Shown piece by piece: positions 39,489 to 50,039 of a DNA stretch of 64,000 bases. Position numbers and translations under genes: made by a program. The notes under the pieces were generated by a model. The model made no database searches. It was not told the origin of the DNA and worked only from the letters and a program-made list of their open reading frames with translations. This DNA is from Komagataeibacter intermedius TF2 (GTDB lineage Bacteria; Pseudomonadota; Alphaproteobacteria; Acetobacterales; Acetobacteraceae). The stretch lies in NCBI RefSeq assembly GCF_000964425.1, contig NZ_BANF01000031.1, positions 1 through 64,000 on the forward strand, given 5' to 3'. How positions within the stretch are numbered: the stretch's first letter is position 1; every line of letters starts with the position of its first letter.

Positions 39489-41999
39489 ATGAGCGATATG
39501 ACGGCACCATGCAACACCAGTAGTGGGGAACAGGCGGTGACCGATCTGGCGCTGGACCTGCACTGGACATGGAATCACGCCACAGACCGGCTGTGGCGGC
39601 AGCTTGCGCCTGATATATGGGACCATACGCGCAATGCGTGGGCCGTGCTGCTCAATACGCCGCGCAGCCGCCTGCGCGGCCTGCTGGCCACGCCCGATTT
39701 TCGTGACATGCTTGACCAGCTGGTGCGCGCCCATGCCGAAAGTCGGGAAAAACCGGCATGGTTCACGCAGGCCTGCACCATGGCGCCCGCGCCCACCATC
39801 GCCTATTTCAGTATGGAATACATGCTGGACGAGGCCCTGCCCATCTATTCCGGTGGGCTGGGAAACGTGGCGGGGGACCAGCTGAAGGCCGCCAGCGACC
39901 TTGGCGTGCCGGTCGTGGCGGTGGGGCTGCTGTATGCGCAGGGGTACTTCCGGCAGGGTTTTTCCACGACAGGGCAGCAGGAAGCCCTGTATCCCATCAA
40001 CGATCCCGCCCAGTTGCCGATTACCCCCGTATGTGATGGCAATGGCGACCGGCTGCGCGTGCCGTTCCGTATTGCTACGGGGCAGATCTGGCTGCGCGCA
40101 TGGCGTGCGCGGGTGGGCCGGACGGTCCTTTACCTGCTGGACACCAATGACCCCGACAACCCGCCCGCCATCCGCTGCATTACCACCCAGCTTTATGGCG
40201 GGGACGACACCCTGCGCCTGCGTCAGGAAATGGTGCTGGGCATAGGGGGATGGCGCCTGCTGCGCGTGCTGGGCCTGCGGCCGGATGTCTGTCACCTTAA
40301 TGAAGGCCATGCCGCCTTTGCCGCCCTTGAGCGCGCCTGCGGACTGATGGAGGATCTTGGCATCCCCTTTGCCCATGCCCTGACCATCGCCCGTGCGGGC
40401 ACGGTCTTCACCACCCATACCGCCGTGCCCGCCGGATTTGACCGCTTTGCCCCCGAACTGGTCCGGCGGCATCTGGATTTTTACGCCCGTAATGACCTGC
40501 GCACGGACATCGCCGAGATCCTCGTGCTGGGACAGGGGGAGGGGGCCGCCCCGGATGCCCCCTTCAACATGGCCTGGCTGGCGCTGCGCGTCAGTGGTGC
40601 GGTCAATGCCGTCAGCCGCCTGCATGAACAGGTCAGCCGTGCCCTGTTCAACCCGCAGTTTCCCCGCTGGCCGCAGGGCGAGGTGCCGGTTTCCCATGTC
40701 ACCAACGGGGTGCATGTGCCCACGTGGGACAGCGCTGCCGCTGATGCCCTGTGGACGAGCGCCACGGGCAAGGACCGCTGGCTTGGCACGCTGGAAGAAG
40801 TGGAGCACGGCATCCGCGCCATCCCCGACCATGATCTGTGGCACAGCCGCATGCAGGCCCGCGCGGCACTGGTCAGGTTCATGGTGGGGCAGCACAGCGC
40901 GCGGGCCTGCTTCATGGGCGGGCGGCATGAATGCGGCATGCCGCCGCCAGCGTTCGGCCCGGATGTCCTGACCATCGGGTTTGCGCGGCGTTTCGCCACC
41001 TACAAGCGTCCCGACCTGCTGCTGCATGATCCCGACAGGCTGGCCCGTATCCTGACCCGCGCGGACCGGCCCGTGCAACTGGTGATCGCGGGCAAGGCGC
41101 ATCCGCGCGACATGGCGGGACAGGCGCTGATTACCCGGTGGATGGAGTTTATCCGCCGTCCGGATGTGCAGGGGCATGCGACCTTTCTGGTGGATTATGA
41201 CATGTCCATTGCGCGACGGCTGGTGGAAGGGGTGGACCTGTGGATCAATACGCCCCTGCGCCCGTGGGAGGCCTGTGGCACCAGCGGCATGAAGGTCCTT
41301 GTCAATGGCGGCCTGAACGTGTCCGAACCCGACGGGTGGTGGGCGGAAGCAGGTGCGCCGGACGTGGGATGGGTCATTGGCGGCGGCATGGACCATGGCG
41401 AAGGCCCATCGCGCGACGCCCATGATGCGGACAGCCTGTACACCCTGCTGGAACGCGACATCGTCCCCCTGTTCTACCAGCGCGACGGGGATGGGGTGCC
41501 ACAGGGATGGGTTGCGATCATGCGCGAAAGCATGGCGCGTCTGACCCCGCGTTTTTCAGCCAACAGGGCAGTGCGGGACTATACGCACGGGTTCTATCTG
41601 CCTGCCGCCGCCGCCTATCGCGCGCGGCTGGCCGATGGCGGGACGAAAGCAGCCGATATCGGGCGCTGGCGGCGGGCAATGGCGGCAGGATGGGCGGACA
41701 TACGCTTTGGCGCGTTGCAGGTGACGCGCGTGGCGGATCGCTGGCATATCCATGTTGACCTGCATCTGGGGTCGATTACGCCCGATATGGTGCGGGTCCA
41801 GCTTTATGCCGATGTTCCCGCCGCCCCCCCCATCATCGTGCCCATGACACCGGCGGCGGGCGGACGGGACGGGTCAGTGGCCTATGGCGCGGAAGTGGAC
41901 GCCAGCCGGCCTGCAACGGATTACACGCCACGGGTCACGGGCTTTCACCCCGATATGTCCATTCCACTGGAAGCGGCCTTCATCGCATGGCAGAAATAG
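39489..41999 (+). CDS. glgP: Alpha-glucan (glycogen) phosphorylase
   Basis: The 836-residue product belongs to the GT35 branch with an N-terminal DUF3417-like region (LALDLHWTWNHATDRLW). IAYFSMEYMLDEALPIYSGG, VCHLNEGHAAFAALE and FARRFATYKRPDLLL are typical. The pyridoxal-phosphate lysine lies at about residue 602 in ACGTSGMKVLVNGG. It releases glucose 1-phosphate from alpha-1,4-glucan. There is no clear ribosome site at 39489. It heads the glycogen-trehalose block, separated from glgA by 229 AT-rich bases that probably hold a promoter. Confidence 0.93.
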   Translation: MSDMTAPCNTSSGEQAVTDLALDLHWTWNHATDRLWRQLAPDIWDHTRNAWAVLLNTPRSRLRGLLATPDFRDMLDQLVRAHAESREKPAWFTQACTMAPAPTIAYFSMEYMLDEALPIYSGGLGNVAGDQLKAASDLGVPVVAVGLLYAQGYFRQGFSTTGQQEALYPINDPAQLPITPVCDGNGDRLRVPFRIATGQIWLRAWRARVGRTVLYLLDTNDPDNPPAIRCITTQLYGGDDTLRLRQEMVLGIGGWRLLRVLGLRPDVCHLNEGHAAFAALERACGLMEDLGIPFAHALTIARAGTVFTTHTAVPAGFDRFAPELVRRHLDFYARNDLRTDIAEILVLGQGEGAAPDAPFNMAWLALRVSGAVNAVSRLHEQVSRALFNPQFPRWPQGEVPVSHVTNGVHVPTWDSAAADALWTSATGKDRWLGTLEEVEHGIRAIPDHDLWHSRMQARAALVRFMVGQHSARACFMGGRHECGMPPPAFGPDVLTIGFARRFATYKRPDLLLHDPDRLARILTRADRPVQLVIAGKAHPRDMAGQALITRWMEFIRRPDVQGHATFLVDYDMSIARRLVEGVDLWINTPLRPWEACGTSGMKVLVNGGLNVSEPDGWWAEAGAPDVGWVIGGGMDHGEGPSRDAHDADSLYTLLERDIVPLFYQRDGDGVPQGWVAIMRESMARLTPRFSANRAVRDYTHGFYLPAAAAYRARLADGGTKAADIGRWRRAMAAGWADIRFGALQVTRVADRWHIHVDLHLGSITPDMVRVQLYADVPAAPPIIVPMTPAAGGRDGSVAYGAEVDASRPATDYTPRVTGFHPDMSIPLEAAFIAWQK

Positions 42000-42228
42000 A
42001 CATGATGGCCGCAGGCGGAAAATAATAGTTCCGGTTCTGTATTTGGTAGTGTCGCCACATAATTGCCGTTTTATTATATGCGGACATATTTTTGAATATT
42101 GCAAAGTAATGACGCAGCGGCAGTACGATCACATAACCGTGTTGGTGAGACCATGCCGGTAATGACCCGTTAACTGTCACAGAACCAGAAAATATGACCG
42201 GTTTTTCCCCCTGCAAGGAAACAGGCCG

Positions 42229-43854
42229 ATGGTCCGTGCGGTTACCCCTTTCTTTTCCCCGATCCGGCTGCTGTCCGTCACGGCAGAGATGTTTCCCTTC
42301 GTCAAGACAGGGGGGCTTGGTGACGTAACGGGGTCGCTGCCCGTGGCGCTTGCGCCCTATGGTGTCATGGTCACGACGCTGCTGCCCGGTTATCCCGCCG
42401 TCATGGCGGCGGCGCGTGAACGGCGGGTGGTTGCCCATGTGGACAGCCTGCTGGGACATGCCGCCACGCTGTGGTCCGCCACCGTGGACGGGCTGGATCT
42501 GCTGATCCTTGACGTGCCCGCCCTGTTTGACCGTCCGGGCAACCCGTATATGTGCCCCGATGGGCAGGACTGGCCCGATAACGGCATCCGTTTCGCGGTC
42601 CTGTCGCGCATGGGCGCCGATATCGCGCAGGGCCGGATCGACCAGTACCGACCCGACATCGTGCAGGCGCATGACTGGCAGTCCGGCCTTGTGGCGGCCT
42701 ACCTGTACCATGACGGCATCGCGCTGGGCACGCCGCGCCCGCCCGTTGTCCAGACCATCCATAACCTTGCCTTCCAGGGGCGTTTCCCCGCGTCCTGCCT
42801 GGCGGAATTCGGCCTGCCGCCGGAGGCGTTTTCGGTCGAAGGGTGCGAATGTTATGGCGCGATCAGCTTCCTCAAGGCCGGGCTGTATTATGCCGACCGG
42901 ATCACCACAGTTTCCCCCAGCTACGCGCAGGAAATCCAGACACCCGAAGGTGGCATGGGGCTGGACGGGCTGCTGCGCCACCGCAGCGACCGGCTGGAGG
43001 GCATCCTGAACGGCATCAACACCGATACGTGGAATCCGGCCAGTGATCCCGCAGTCCATTTCCCCTACGTCGTGGGGGATATGATCGGGCGCGCGCCCAA
43101 CAAGCGCGACCTGCAGGCGGAATTCGGCCTGTGGGCGGACCCGAATGCATTCGTGATCGGCATTGTCAGCCGCCTGACCGCGCAGAAGGGCATAGACCTG
43201 CTGGCTGATGTCATGCCACGGCTGCTGGCGGGCAATACCCAGATTATCGTGGTGGGGGAAGGAGACCGGGACATCGAACGCGGCCTTGCCGCCCTGCATC
43301 GCCAGTATTCCGGGCGGTTCGCCTGCCATATCGGGTATAGCGAGGTGCTGGGCCACCGTGTGCCGGCTGGCGTGGACGCCCTGCTTATCCCCTCGCGGTT
43401 TGAACCCTGCGGGCTGACCCAGCTTGGCGCGCTGCACTACGGGGCCGTGCCGATTGCATCGCGCGTGGGTGGCCTGGCCGATACCATTGTGGACGCCAAT
43501 CCCGCCGCCCTGGCGCGCGGCGGGGCGACGGGCTTCCTGTTCACGTCGGTGGATGGGGAAACGCTGGTCGCCGGTGTCGCGCGCGCGCGCACGCTGTACC
43601 GGCGCAACCGCCCGGCGTGGCGGCAGCTTCAGCTGAATGGCGCGGGATACGATGTGTCGTGGAATGACAAGGCGGCGCATTACGTCATGCTGTTTGCCGA
43701 AGTTCTGGGCATGGATATGTCGTCGCCTGCGGCATCCAACGTGATCTGCCTGCCCGGCGGGGCGGATATGGGCATGCGCCTGCGTGAAGGCCGCAGGCGC
43801 ACGATCGCCCGCAGGCCGCCGCGCCTGTCCCGCCCGCTGGCCGCGCCGTACTGA
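42229..43854 (+). CDS. glgA: Glycogen synthase
   Basis: The 541-residue product is a GT5 enzyme with AAGGAAA upstream. The ADP-glucose site KTGGLGDV begins at K26, and the C-terminal site reads [19 protein letters not shown] tail of roughly 40 residues rich in Arg and Pro extends beyond the usual end. It adds glucose from ADP-glucose to glycogen. No glgC (the ADP-glucose supplier) lies in the window. Confidence 0.95.
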   Translation: MVRAVTPFFSPIRLLSVTAEMFPFVKTGGLGDVTGSLPVALAPYGVMVTTLLPGYPAVMAAARERRVVAHVDSLLGHAATLWSATVDGLDLLILDVPALFDRPGNPYMCPDGQDWPDNGIRFAVLSRMGADIAQGRIDQYRPDIVQAHDWQSGLVAAYLYHDGIALGTPRPPVVQTIHNLAFQGRFPASCLAEFGLPPEAFSVEGCECYGAISFLKAGLYYADRITTVSPSYAQEIQTPEGGMGLDGLLRHRSDRLEGILNGINTDTWNPASDPAVHFPYVVGDMIGRAPNKRDLQAEFGLWADPNAFVIGIVSRLTAQKGIDLLADVMPRLLAGNTQIIVVGEGDRDIERGLAALHRQYSGRFACHIGYSEVLGHRVPAGVDALLIPSRFEPCGLTQLGALHYGAVPIASRVGGLADTIVDANPAALARGGATGFLFTSVDGETLVAGVARARTLYRRNRPAWRQLQLNGAGYDVSWNDKAAHYVMLFAEVLGMDMSSPAASNVICLPGGADMGMRLREGRRRTIARRPPRLSRPLAAPY

Positions 43855-43909
43855 CGGCGCGCGCCACCCCACCGCGTCACGACATGGACATGATGATAAA
43901 GGCCCCGGC

Positions 43910-46129
43910 ATGAGGATCAGGCACGATGCAGCCCATTATTCCCTTCCTGAAGGCGTTGATGACCTGGTGCATGGACGCAGTAGTGACCCGTTTTCCATCC
44001 TTGGCCGACATAACATGGGCAAGGTCGATGTTGTCCGCGTCCTGTACCATGACGCGGCGCGCGTAAGGCTGGTGGTGGAGCGCCCGCGTTCGGGTGCTAC
44101 GGAACGGCCCATGCGGCGCATGGGCGATACCGGGCTGCATATCGGCACGATCCCCGCCGGTGCGCGTTACCACCTGAAGATCGTATGGGCCGACGCGGTG
44201 GAGGAAACGGCCGACCCCTACGCTTTTGGCCTGCTGGTGGATGAAGTGGACCTGCGCCTGTTTTCCGAAGGGCGGCATCCGCATCTCGACCGCGTGATGG
44301 GCGCGCAGCCCATGGTGGTGGACGGGACGCCGGGCGTGCGCTTTGCCGTATGGGCGCCGAATGCGCGGCGGGTGTCGGTCATTGGCGATTTCAATTTCTG
44401 GGATGGCAGGCGCCACCTCATGCGCCTGCGCCATGGGGCGGGGGTATGGGAACTGTTCATTCCCGGACTTGGTCCCGGTGAGCGGTACAAATTCGAAATC
44501 ATGACGCGCGAGGGGCATATCCTGCCGCAGAAGGCCGACCCTTTCGCCCGTTTTGCCGAACGCCCCCCGGCAACAGCGTCCGTCATCGCATCGGCGGCGG
44601 CCTTTGCGTGGCAGGACCATGAATGGATGGAACGGCGCGCGGCACGGCAGGGGGAAGATGCGCCGGTGTCCATATATGAACTGCATGTCCCTTCATGGCG
44701 CAGGCCGCAGGGCGATCCCGACCGTATCGTGACATGGCGGGAACTGGCGGCGGAACTGATCCCGTACGTGCTGGCGACGGGGTTTACGCATGTGGAACTC
44801 ATGCCCGTTACGGAATACCCCTTTGGCGGGTCATGGGGGTATCAGCCGCTGGGCCTGTTCGCGCCATCGGCGCGACATGGGACACCAGCGGATTTCGCGG
44901 CCTTTGTCGATGAATGCCACCGCGCGGGCATTGGCGTGATACTGGACTGGGTACCAGCCCATTTCCCCAACGATGCCCATGGGCTGGTCAGTTTTGACGG
45001 CTGTGCGCTGTATGAACACCAGGACCCGCGTGAGGGCGTGCACAGGGACTGGAACACACATATCTACAACCTTGGCCGGCACGAAGTGCGTGGCTTCCTG
45101 ATCGCCAGTGCGTTGATGTGGCTGGAACGCTTCCATATCGACGGCCTGCGGGTCGATGCGGTGGCGTCCATGCTGTACCGGGACTACAGCCGCAGGGACG
45201 GGGAGTGGATACCCAACGTGCATGGCGGCCGTGAAAACCTGGAGGCCGTGGCCTTCCTGCGGCAGCTGAACCAGACGGTGCGCAACACCATTCCCGACGC
45301 CATTACGGTGGCAGAGGAATCAACCGCCTGGCCCGGCGTTACCCGGTCGGTGGAACAGGGGGGGCTTGGTTTTTCCTATAAATGGAACATGGGCTGGATG
45401 CATGACAGCCTGCGGTTTTTCGCCCGTGATCCGCTATGGCGGAGCTATCACCTGCCTGAAATCCTGTTCGGGCTGCACTATGCCTTCAGCGAACGGTTCA
45501 TCCTGTGCCTGTCGCATGACGAGGTTACGCACGGCAAGGGATCACTGCTGTCGCGCATGCCCGGTGACAACTGGCAGCGCCACGCCAGCATGCGGCTGTT
45601 CCTTGCCTTCATGTGGGCGCATCCGGGCAAAAAGCTGATTTTCATGGGCATTGAATTCGCGCAGGAAGGCGAGTGGTCGCATGATGGCCAGCCGGAATGG
45701 CATATCCTGTCCGACCCGCTCAAATCCGGCATGCGGCAGCTGGTGGCCGACCTCAACCATACATACCGCGTGCTGCCCGCGCTTCATGCGCGCGATTGCG
45801 ACCCGGCGGGTTTTGCATGGGTCATTGGCGATGACACGGTCAATACGGTCATTGCGTGGCTGCGTTTCGCCCCCGGCCATGTGCCGGTCCTTGTCGTGCT
45901 CAACATGACGCCGGTTGTCCGCCACGACTATCGCGTGGGGGTGCCGGTTGGCGGTCAGTGGCGCGAGTGCCTCAATTCCGACGCCACCGAGTACGGCGGC
46001 AGCGGGGTGGGGAACGGGGGATACGTCATGGCGACCGATCATGCAGCCCATGGGCACCCGTGTTCGTGCGCGCTGACGCTGCCGCCACTGGCCGCCGTGT
46101 ACCTGCATCCGGCAGGGGGGATGGCATGA
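43910..46129 (+). CDS. glgB: 1,4-alpha-glucan branching enzyme
   Basis: The 739-residue GH13 enzyme starts at ATG 43910, with AAAGG upstream. It has an N-terminal carbohydrate-binding module ([20 protein letters not shown]) and the catalytic Asp in [20 protein letters not shown]. The acid/base Glu lies in ITVAEEST and the third Asp in [10 protein letters not shown]. It makes alpha-1,6 branches. It overlaps glgX by four bases. Confidence 0.95.
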   Translation: MRIRHDAAHYSLPEGVDDLVHGRSSDPFSILGRHNMGKVDVVRVLYHDAARVRLVVERPRSGATERPMRRMGDTGLHIGTIPAGARYHLKIVWADAVEETADPYAFGLLVDEVDLRLFSEGRHPHLDRVMGAQPMVVDGTPGVRFAVWAPNARRVSVIGDFNFWDGRRHLMRLRHGAGVWELFIPGLGPGERYKFEIMTREGHILPQKADPFARFAERPPATASVIASAAAFAWQDHEWMERRAARQGEDAPVSIYELHVPSWRRPQGDPDRIVTWRELAAELIPYVLATGFTHVELMPVTEYPFGGSWGYQPLGLFAPSARHGTPADFAAFVDECHRAGIGVILDWVPAHFPNDAHGLVSFDGCALYEHQDPREGVHRDWNTHIYNLGRHEVRGFLIASALMWLERFHIDGLRVDAVASMLYRDYSRRDGEWIPNVHGGRENLEAVAFLRQLNQTVRNTIPDAITVAEESTAWPGVTRSVEQGGLGFSYKWNMGWMHDSLRFFARDPLWRSYHLPEILFGLHYAFSERFILCLSHDEVTHGKGSLLSRMPGDNWQRHASMRLFLAFMWAHPGKKLIFMGIEFAQEGEWSHDGQPEWHILSDPLKSGMRQLVADLNHTYRVLPALHARDCDPAGFAWVIGDDTVNTVIAWLRFAPGHVPVLVVLNMTPVVRHDYRVGVPVGGQWRECLNSDATEYGGSGVGNGGYVMATDHAAHGHPCSCALTLPPLAAVYLHPAGGMA

Positions 46130-48264
46130 TGCGTTTTCCGTCATCGCTCCTGCCTGGAACACCCACGCGGCTTGGAGCCAACTGGGATGGCATGGGTGTC
46201 AATTTTGCGGTGTTTTCCGCCAATGCGCAGCAGATTGACCTGTGCCTGTTCGACCCGCGCGACCGGCGCGAGATCGCACGTTTCCACCTGCCTGAATATA
46301 CGGACGAAGTCTGGCACGGCTACCTGCCGGATGCGGAACCGGGGCTGTTGTACGGCTTTCGCGCCTTTGGGCCGTATGACCCGGTCAATGGCCACCGTTT
46401 CAATCCGCACAAGCTGCTGATCGATCCGTATGCCCGCCGCCTGACCGGCCCGATTTCATGGTCGGACATGCAGTTTGGCTACCGCCTGCATTCGCCGCGT
46501 GTCGACCTGTCGTTCGACCGGCGCGACAGCGCGCCCTACATGCCGCGCTGCGTGGTGGTGAATGACGCGTATGAATGGGAGGATGACGCCCTGCCGCGCG
46601 TGCCGTGGGACCGCACCGTCATCATGGAAGCCCACGTGAAGGGGCTGACCATGCGCCGCGCAATGGAACGCACCCCCCACCCCGGCACGTTCCAGGCGCT
46701 GGGGACGCCTGAAATGATCGCCCACCTGCACCGGCTGGGCGTCACCACGCTGGAACTGCTGCCCATCCAGTGCTTTGCCCCCGAACGCTACCTGCTTGAA
46801 CGCGGGCTGACCAATTACTGGGGATACAACACGCTGGCGTTTTTCGTGCCGCATGCGGGCTATCTGGCCAACGGTTCACCGCATGAACTGCGCGCGGCCA
46901 TCCGGCGGCTGCACAAGGCCGGGATCGAGGTGGTGATGGACGTGGTCTACAACCATACCTGCGAAGGGAGCGAGCTGGGGCCCACCCTGTGTTACCGGGG
47001 GCTGGACAACGCCACCTATTACCGTCTTGTGCCGGGAAACGAACGGCACCTGATCAACGATACCGGGTGTGGCAATACGCTCAACCTGTCGCACCCGCGG
47101 GTGCTGCAGATGGTGCTGGATTCCCTGCGGTACTGGGCGAATGAATTCCATGTCGATGGCTTCCGCTTCGACCTGGCCCCCGTTCTGGGGCGCGAGCCAT
47201 ACGGCTTTGACCCGGGGTCCGGGTTTTTCGATGCGATCATACAGGACCCTGTCCTGTCCGAACGCAAGCTGATTGCCGAACCATGGGACCCCGGGCCGGG
47301 TGGCTACCAGTTTGGCAATTTCCCGCCCGGCTTTGCCGAATGGAACGACCGTTTCCGCGATACCACGCGCCGGTTCTGGCGTGGGGATGCAATGCAGCAG
47401 GGCGAAATGGCGGCCCGCATTGCCGGGTCGGGCGACCTGCTGGACAAGCGCGGGCGCAGGCCGTGGAGTTCAATCAACATCCTGACCACGCATGACGGGT
47501 TCACGCTGGAGGATGTGGTCAGCTACGCCGGGCGGCATAATGAGGCCAACAAGGAAAACGGGCAGGACGGCCACGCCGAAAACTACAGCGCCAACTGGGG
47601 CGTGGAAGGGCCAAGCGATGACCCCGCCATCGTAAACCTGCGTGGCCGGGTGCAGCGTGCAATGATGGCCACCCTCATGCTGTCGCACGGCACGCCCATG
47701 ATTCTGGCGGGTGATGAGTTCGGCCAGACCCAGAACGGCAACAACAACGCCTACTGTCAGGATAATCCCATAAGCTGGCTGGACTGGGACCGCGCCGCAT
47801 CGCCCGGGGGGCAGGCCATGATCGGATTTGTGGCGCGGCTTTCGGCGCTGCGCCGGGCGCATCCTTCGCTGCGGGCGGCGCGTTACATGCATGGACGGCA
47901 CCACCCGCTGCCCGGGCTGGCTGATATTGGCTGGTTCCGCCGTGATGGCTCGCCCATGGGGCAGGAACAGTGGGGCGAGGAAGCCTTCCACCTGCTGGGC
48001 GTGCGGCGCGCCAGCATGGATGCGCATGACGGGGTGGACATAACCTACATGCTGCTCAACCCCGGTGGCGATGACATCAGGGCCATGCTGCCGGGGCCGG
48101 AGGGGCGATGGACGATGCTGCTGGACACCACCAGTCCCGAAAAGCCCGAAACGGTGCTGGACGAAAGTGCGAAGGATGTTGTCGTGCCCGCGCATGGCCT
48201 GCTGCTGCTGTCGCTTGCCCCCGATGCCGAACCTGATACATCGCCTGCCGGGGACGCGCCATGA
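46126..48264 (+). CDS. glgX: Glycogen debranching enzyme
   Basis: The 712-residue GH13 isoamylase-type enzyme begins at the ATG overlapping the glgB stop. [19 protein letters not shown], the nucleophile Asp in [14 protein letters not shown], Glu in [10 protein letters not shown] and Asp in [16 protein letters not shown] mark GlgX. It removes short branches left by GlgP. It overlaps treZ by four bases. Confidence 0.95.
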   Translation: MMRFPSSLLPGTPTRLGANWDGMGVNFAVFSANAQQIDLCLFDPRDRREIARFHLPEYTDEVWHGYLPDAEPGLLYGFRAFGPYDPVNGHRFNPHKLLIDPYARRLTGPISWSDMQFGYRLHSPRVDLSFDRRDSAPYMPRCVVVNDAYEWEDDALPRVPWDRTVIMEAHVKGLTMRRAMERTPHPGTFQALGTPEMIAHLHRLGVTTLELLPIQCFAPERYLLERGLTNYWGYNTLAFFVPHAGYLANGSPHELRAAIRRLHKAGIEVVMDVVYNHTCEGSELGPTLCYRGLDNATYYRLVPGNERHLINDTGCGNTLNLSHPRVLQMVLDSLRYWANEFHVDGFRFDLAPVLGREPYGFDPGSGFFDAIIQDPVLSERKLIAEPWDPGPGGYQFGNFPPGFAEWNDRFRDTTRRFWRGDAMQQGEMAARIAGSGDLLDKRGRRPWSSINILTTHDGFTLEDVVSYAGRHNEANKENGQDGHAENYSANWGVEGPSDDPAIVNLRGRVQRAMMATLMLSHGTPMILAGDEFGQTQNGNNNAYCQDNPISWLDWDRAASPGGQAMIGFVARLSALRRAHPSLRAARYMHGRHHPLPGLADIGWFRRDGSPMGQEQWGEEAFHLLGVRRASMDAHDGVDITYMLLNPGGDDIRAMLPGPEGRWTMLLDTTSPEKPETVLDESAKDVVVPAHGLLLLSLAPDAEPDTSPAGDAP

Positions 48265-50039
48265 ACCGGTATTTCCAGCATCCGCGCCATGCCGGGGCGA
48301 CGATGGTGGACGGTGGCCACACGCGCTTCCGCCTGTGGGCGCCGTCATGCGATACCGTCATGCTGGAGGTGGAAGGCCACGCGCCCGCCCCCATGGCGCG
48401 GCGCAAGGGGGGATGGTACGAATGCGTCTTTCCCTGCGGTTCCGGCGCGCGGTACCGCTACCGCGTTGCCCCTGACCTTGCGGTGCCTGACCCTGCGTCA
48501 TGCTACCAGCCCGAGGACGTGCACGGGCCAAGCATGGTGATCGATTCAGGGGCATATGACTGGCAGTATCCCCGCTGGGCCGGGCGGCCGTGGCATGATG
48601 TCGTGATATACGAACTCCATGTCGGACTGATGGGCGGGTACGCAGGGGTTGCGCGCGACCTGCCGCGCATTGCGGCCCTCGGGTTCACCGCCATTGAACT
48701 CATGCCCCTGTCGGAGATACCGGGCGGACGCAACTGGGGATATGACGGCGTGCTGCCGTATGCCCCGGAATCCTCTTATGGCCATCCTGATGATCTCAAG
48801 GCGCTGGTCGATGCGGCGCACGGGCTTGGGCTCATGGTGTTCCTGGATGTGGTGTACAACCATTTCGGGCCGGACGGGAATTACCTGGCCGCCTATGCCG
48901 CCCCGTTCTTTCGTGCCGACCAGCCCACGCCATGGGGGGCGGCCATTGATTTCCGGCAGGCGGCAGTGCGGACGTTTTTTGAAGATAATGCGCTGTACTG
49001 GTTGATGGAATTCCGTTTTGACGGGCTGCGGCTTGATGCGGTGCAGGCCATTACTGAACGTGACTGGCTGCGTGAACTGCCCGCGCGCGTCCGGGCGCGG
49101 ACCGAACCGGGACGGCACATACACCTGATCGTGGAAAACGAGAACAATGACGCGGGCCTGCTGCGCGCGGGGTATCGCGCCCAGTGGAATGATGACGCCC
49201 ATAACGCCCTGCACGTCCTGCTGACGGGGGAGGATGAAGGATATTACGGCAATTTCTCCCCCGCGCCCGCGACGGCCCTTGCACGCGTGCTGGCGGAAGG
49301 GTTTGCCTTTCAGGGCGAAACATCGCCCGTCACGCACCTGCCGCGTGGCAGCCCCAGCGCGGACCTGCCGCCGGACCGGTTCATCATCTTCCTGCAGAAC
49401 CATGACCAGATCGGCAACCGGGCGATGGGCGAACGGCTGGGTGTGCTGGCCGCCCGGCAGGCGTTACGCGCGGCCTACGGGCTTGTGCTGCTGTGCCCGC
49501 AGATCCCCCTGCTGTTCATGGGGGAGGAATGGGGATCACGTCGTCCCTTCCTGTTTTTCACCAGTCATACGCCTGAACTGGGCCGGATCGTACGGGACGG
49601 GCGGCGGCGGGAATTTGCCGGGTTTTCGCATTTTGCCTCCCCCGAAACGCGCGACACCATCCCCGATCCCAATGCGCCGGAAACCTTCACGGCGTCCCGT
49701 CCGTGCGAGGCGGAACGCACCGCGTCCGGTCATGTGGCGTGGACCGCCTTCATCCATGACCTTCTGGTCCTGCGCCATCGCTGGATCATGCCCCGCCTGT
49801 CCGGCGCGCACGCCATGGGCGCGCAGGTGATCGGGCCAAAGGCGGTGGTGGCGCGCTGGCGCATGGGTGACGGGGCGGTTCTGGGCATTGCGCTCAACCT
49901 GGACGCGGCCCCCGTGCCCATGGCCGATGCGCTGGAGGGACGGTGCCTGTATGCGCTGCCGCAGGCTGCCGACATGACTGCGGACAGCCTGCCACCCCAT
50001 TGCGTCATGGTCCGCCTGACCGAGGTGCATGATGAATAA
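48261..50039 (+). CDS. treZ: Malto-oligosyltrehalose trehalohydrolase
   Basis: The 592-residue GH13 enzyme carries the nucleophile D259 in FRFDGLRLDAVQAI, the acid/base E292 in HLIVENENNDA and the third acid in LQNHDQIGNRAMGER. DVVYNHFGPDGNYLAAYAAP is typical of TreZ. It releases trehalose from maltooligosyl-trehalose made by TreY. It overlaps malQ by 11 bases. Confidence 0.95.
   Translation: MNRYFQHPRHAGATMVDGGHTRFRLWAPSCDTVMLEVEGHAPAPMARRKGGWYECVFPCGSGARYRYRVAPDLAVPDPASCYQPEDVHGPSMVIDSGAYDWQYPRWAGRPWHDVVIYELHVGLMGGYAGVARDLPRIAALGFTAIELMPLSEIPGGRNWGYDGVLPYAPESSYGHPDDLKALVDAAHGLGLMVFLDVVYNHFGPDGNYLAAYAAPFFRADQPTPWGAAIDFRQAAVRTFFEDNALYWLMEFRFDGLRLDAVQAITERDWLRELPARVRARTEPGRHIHLIVENENNDAGLLRAGYRAQWNDDAHNALHVLLTGEDEGYYGNFSPAPATALARVLAEGFAFQGETSPVTHLPRGSPSADLPPDRFIIFLQNHDQIGNRAMGERLGVLAARQALRAAYGLVLLCPQIPLLFMGEEWGSRRPFLFFTSHTPELGRIVRDGRRREFAGFSHFASPETRDTIPDPNAPETFTASRPCEAERTASGHVAWTAFIHDLLVLRHRWIMPRLSGAHAMGAQVIGPKAVVARWRMGDGAVLGIALNLDAAPVPMADALEGRCLYALPQAADMTADSLPPHCVMVRLTEVHDE

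Noticed and set aside
39281-41423. Long minus-strand frame continuing upstream of the aldo/keto reductase
   Set aside because: It is antisense to glgP, has no family similarity, and a GTG with a good ribosome site at 39278 explains the reductase.
41980-43911. Minus-strand frame of 643 codons across glgA
   Set aside because: Antisense to glgA; Arg/Gln/His-rich shadow with no recognisable domain.
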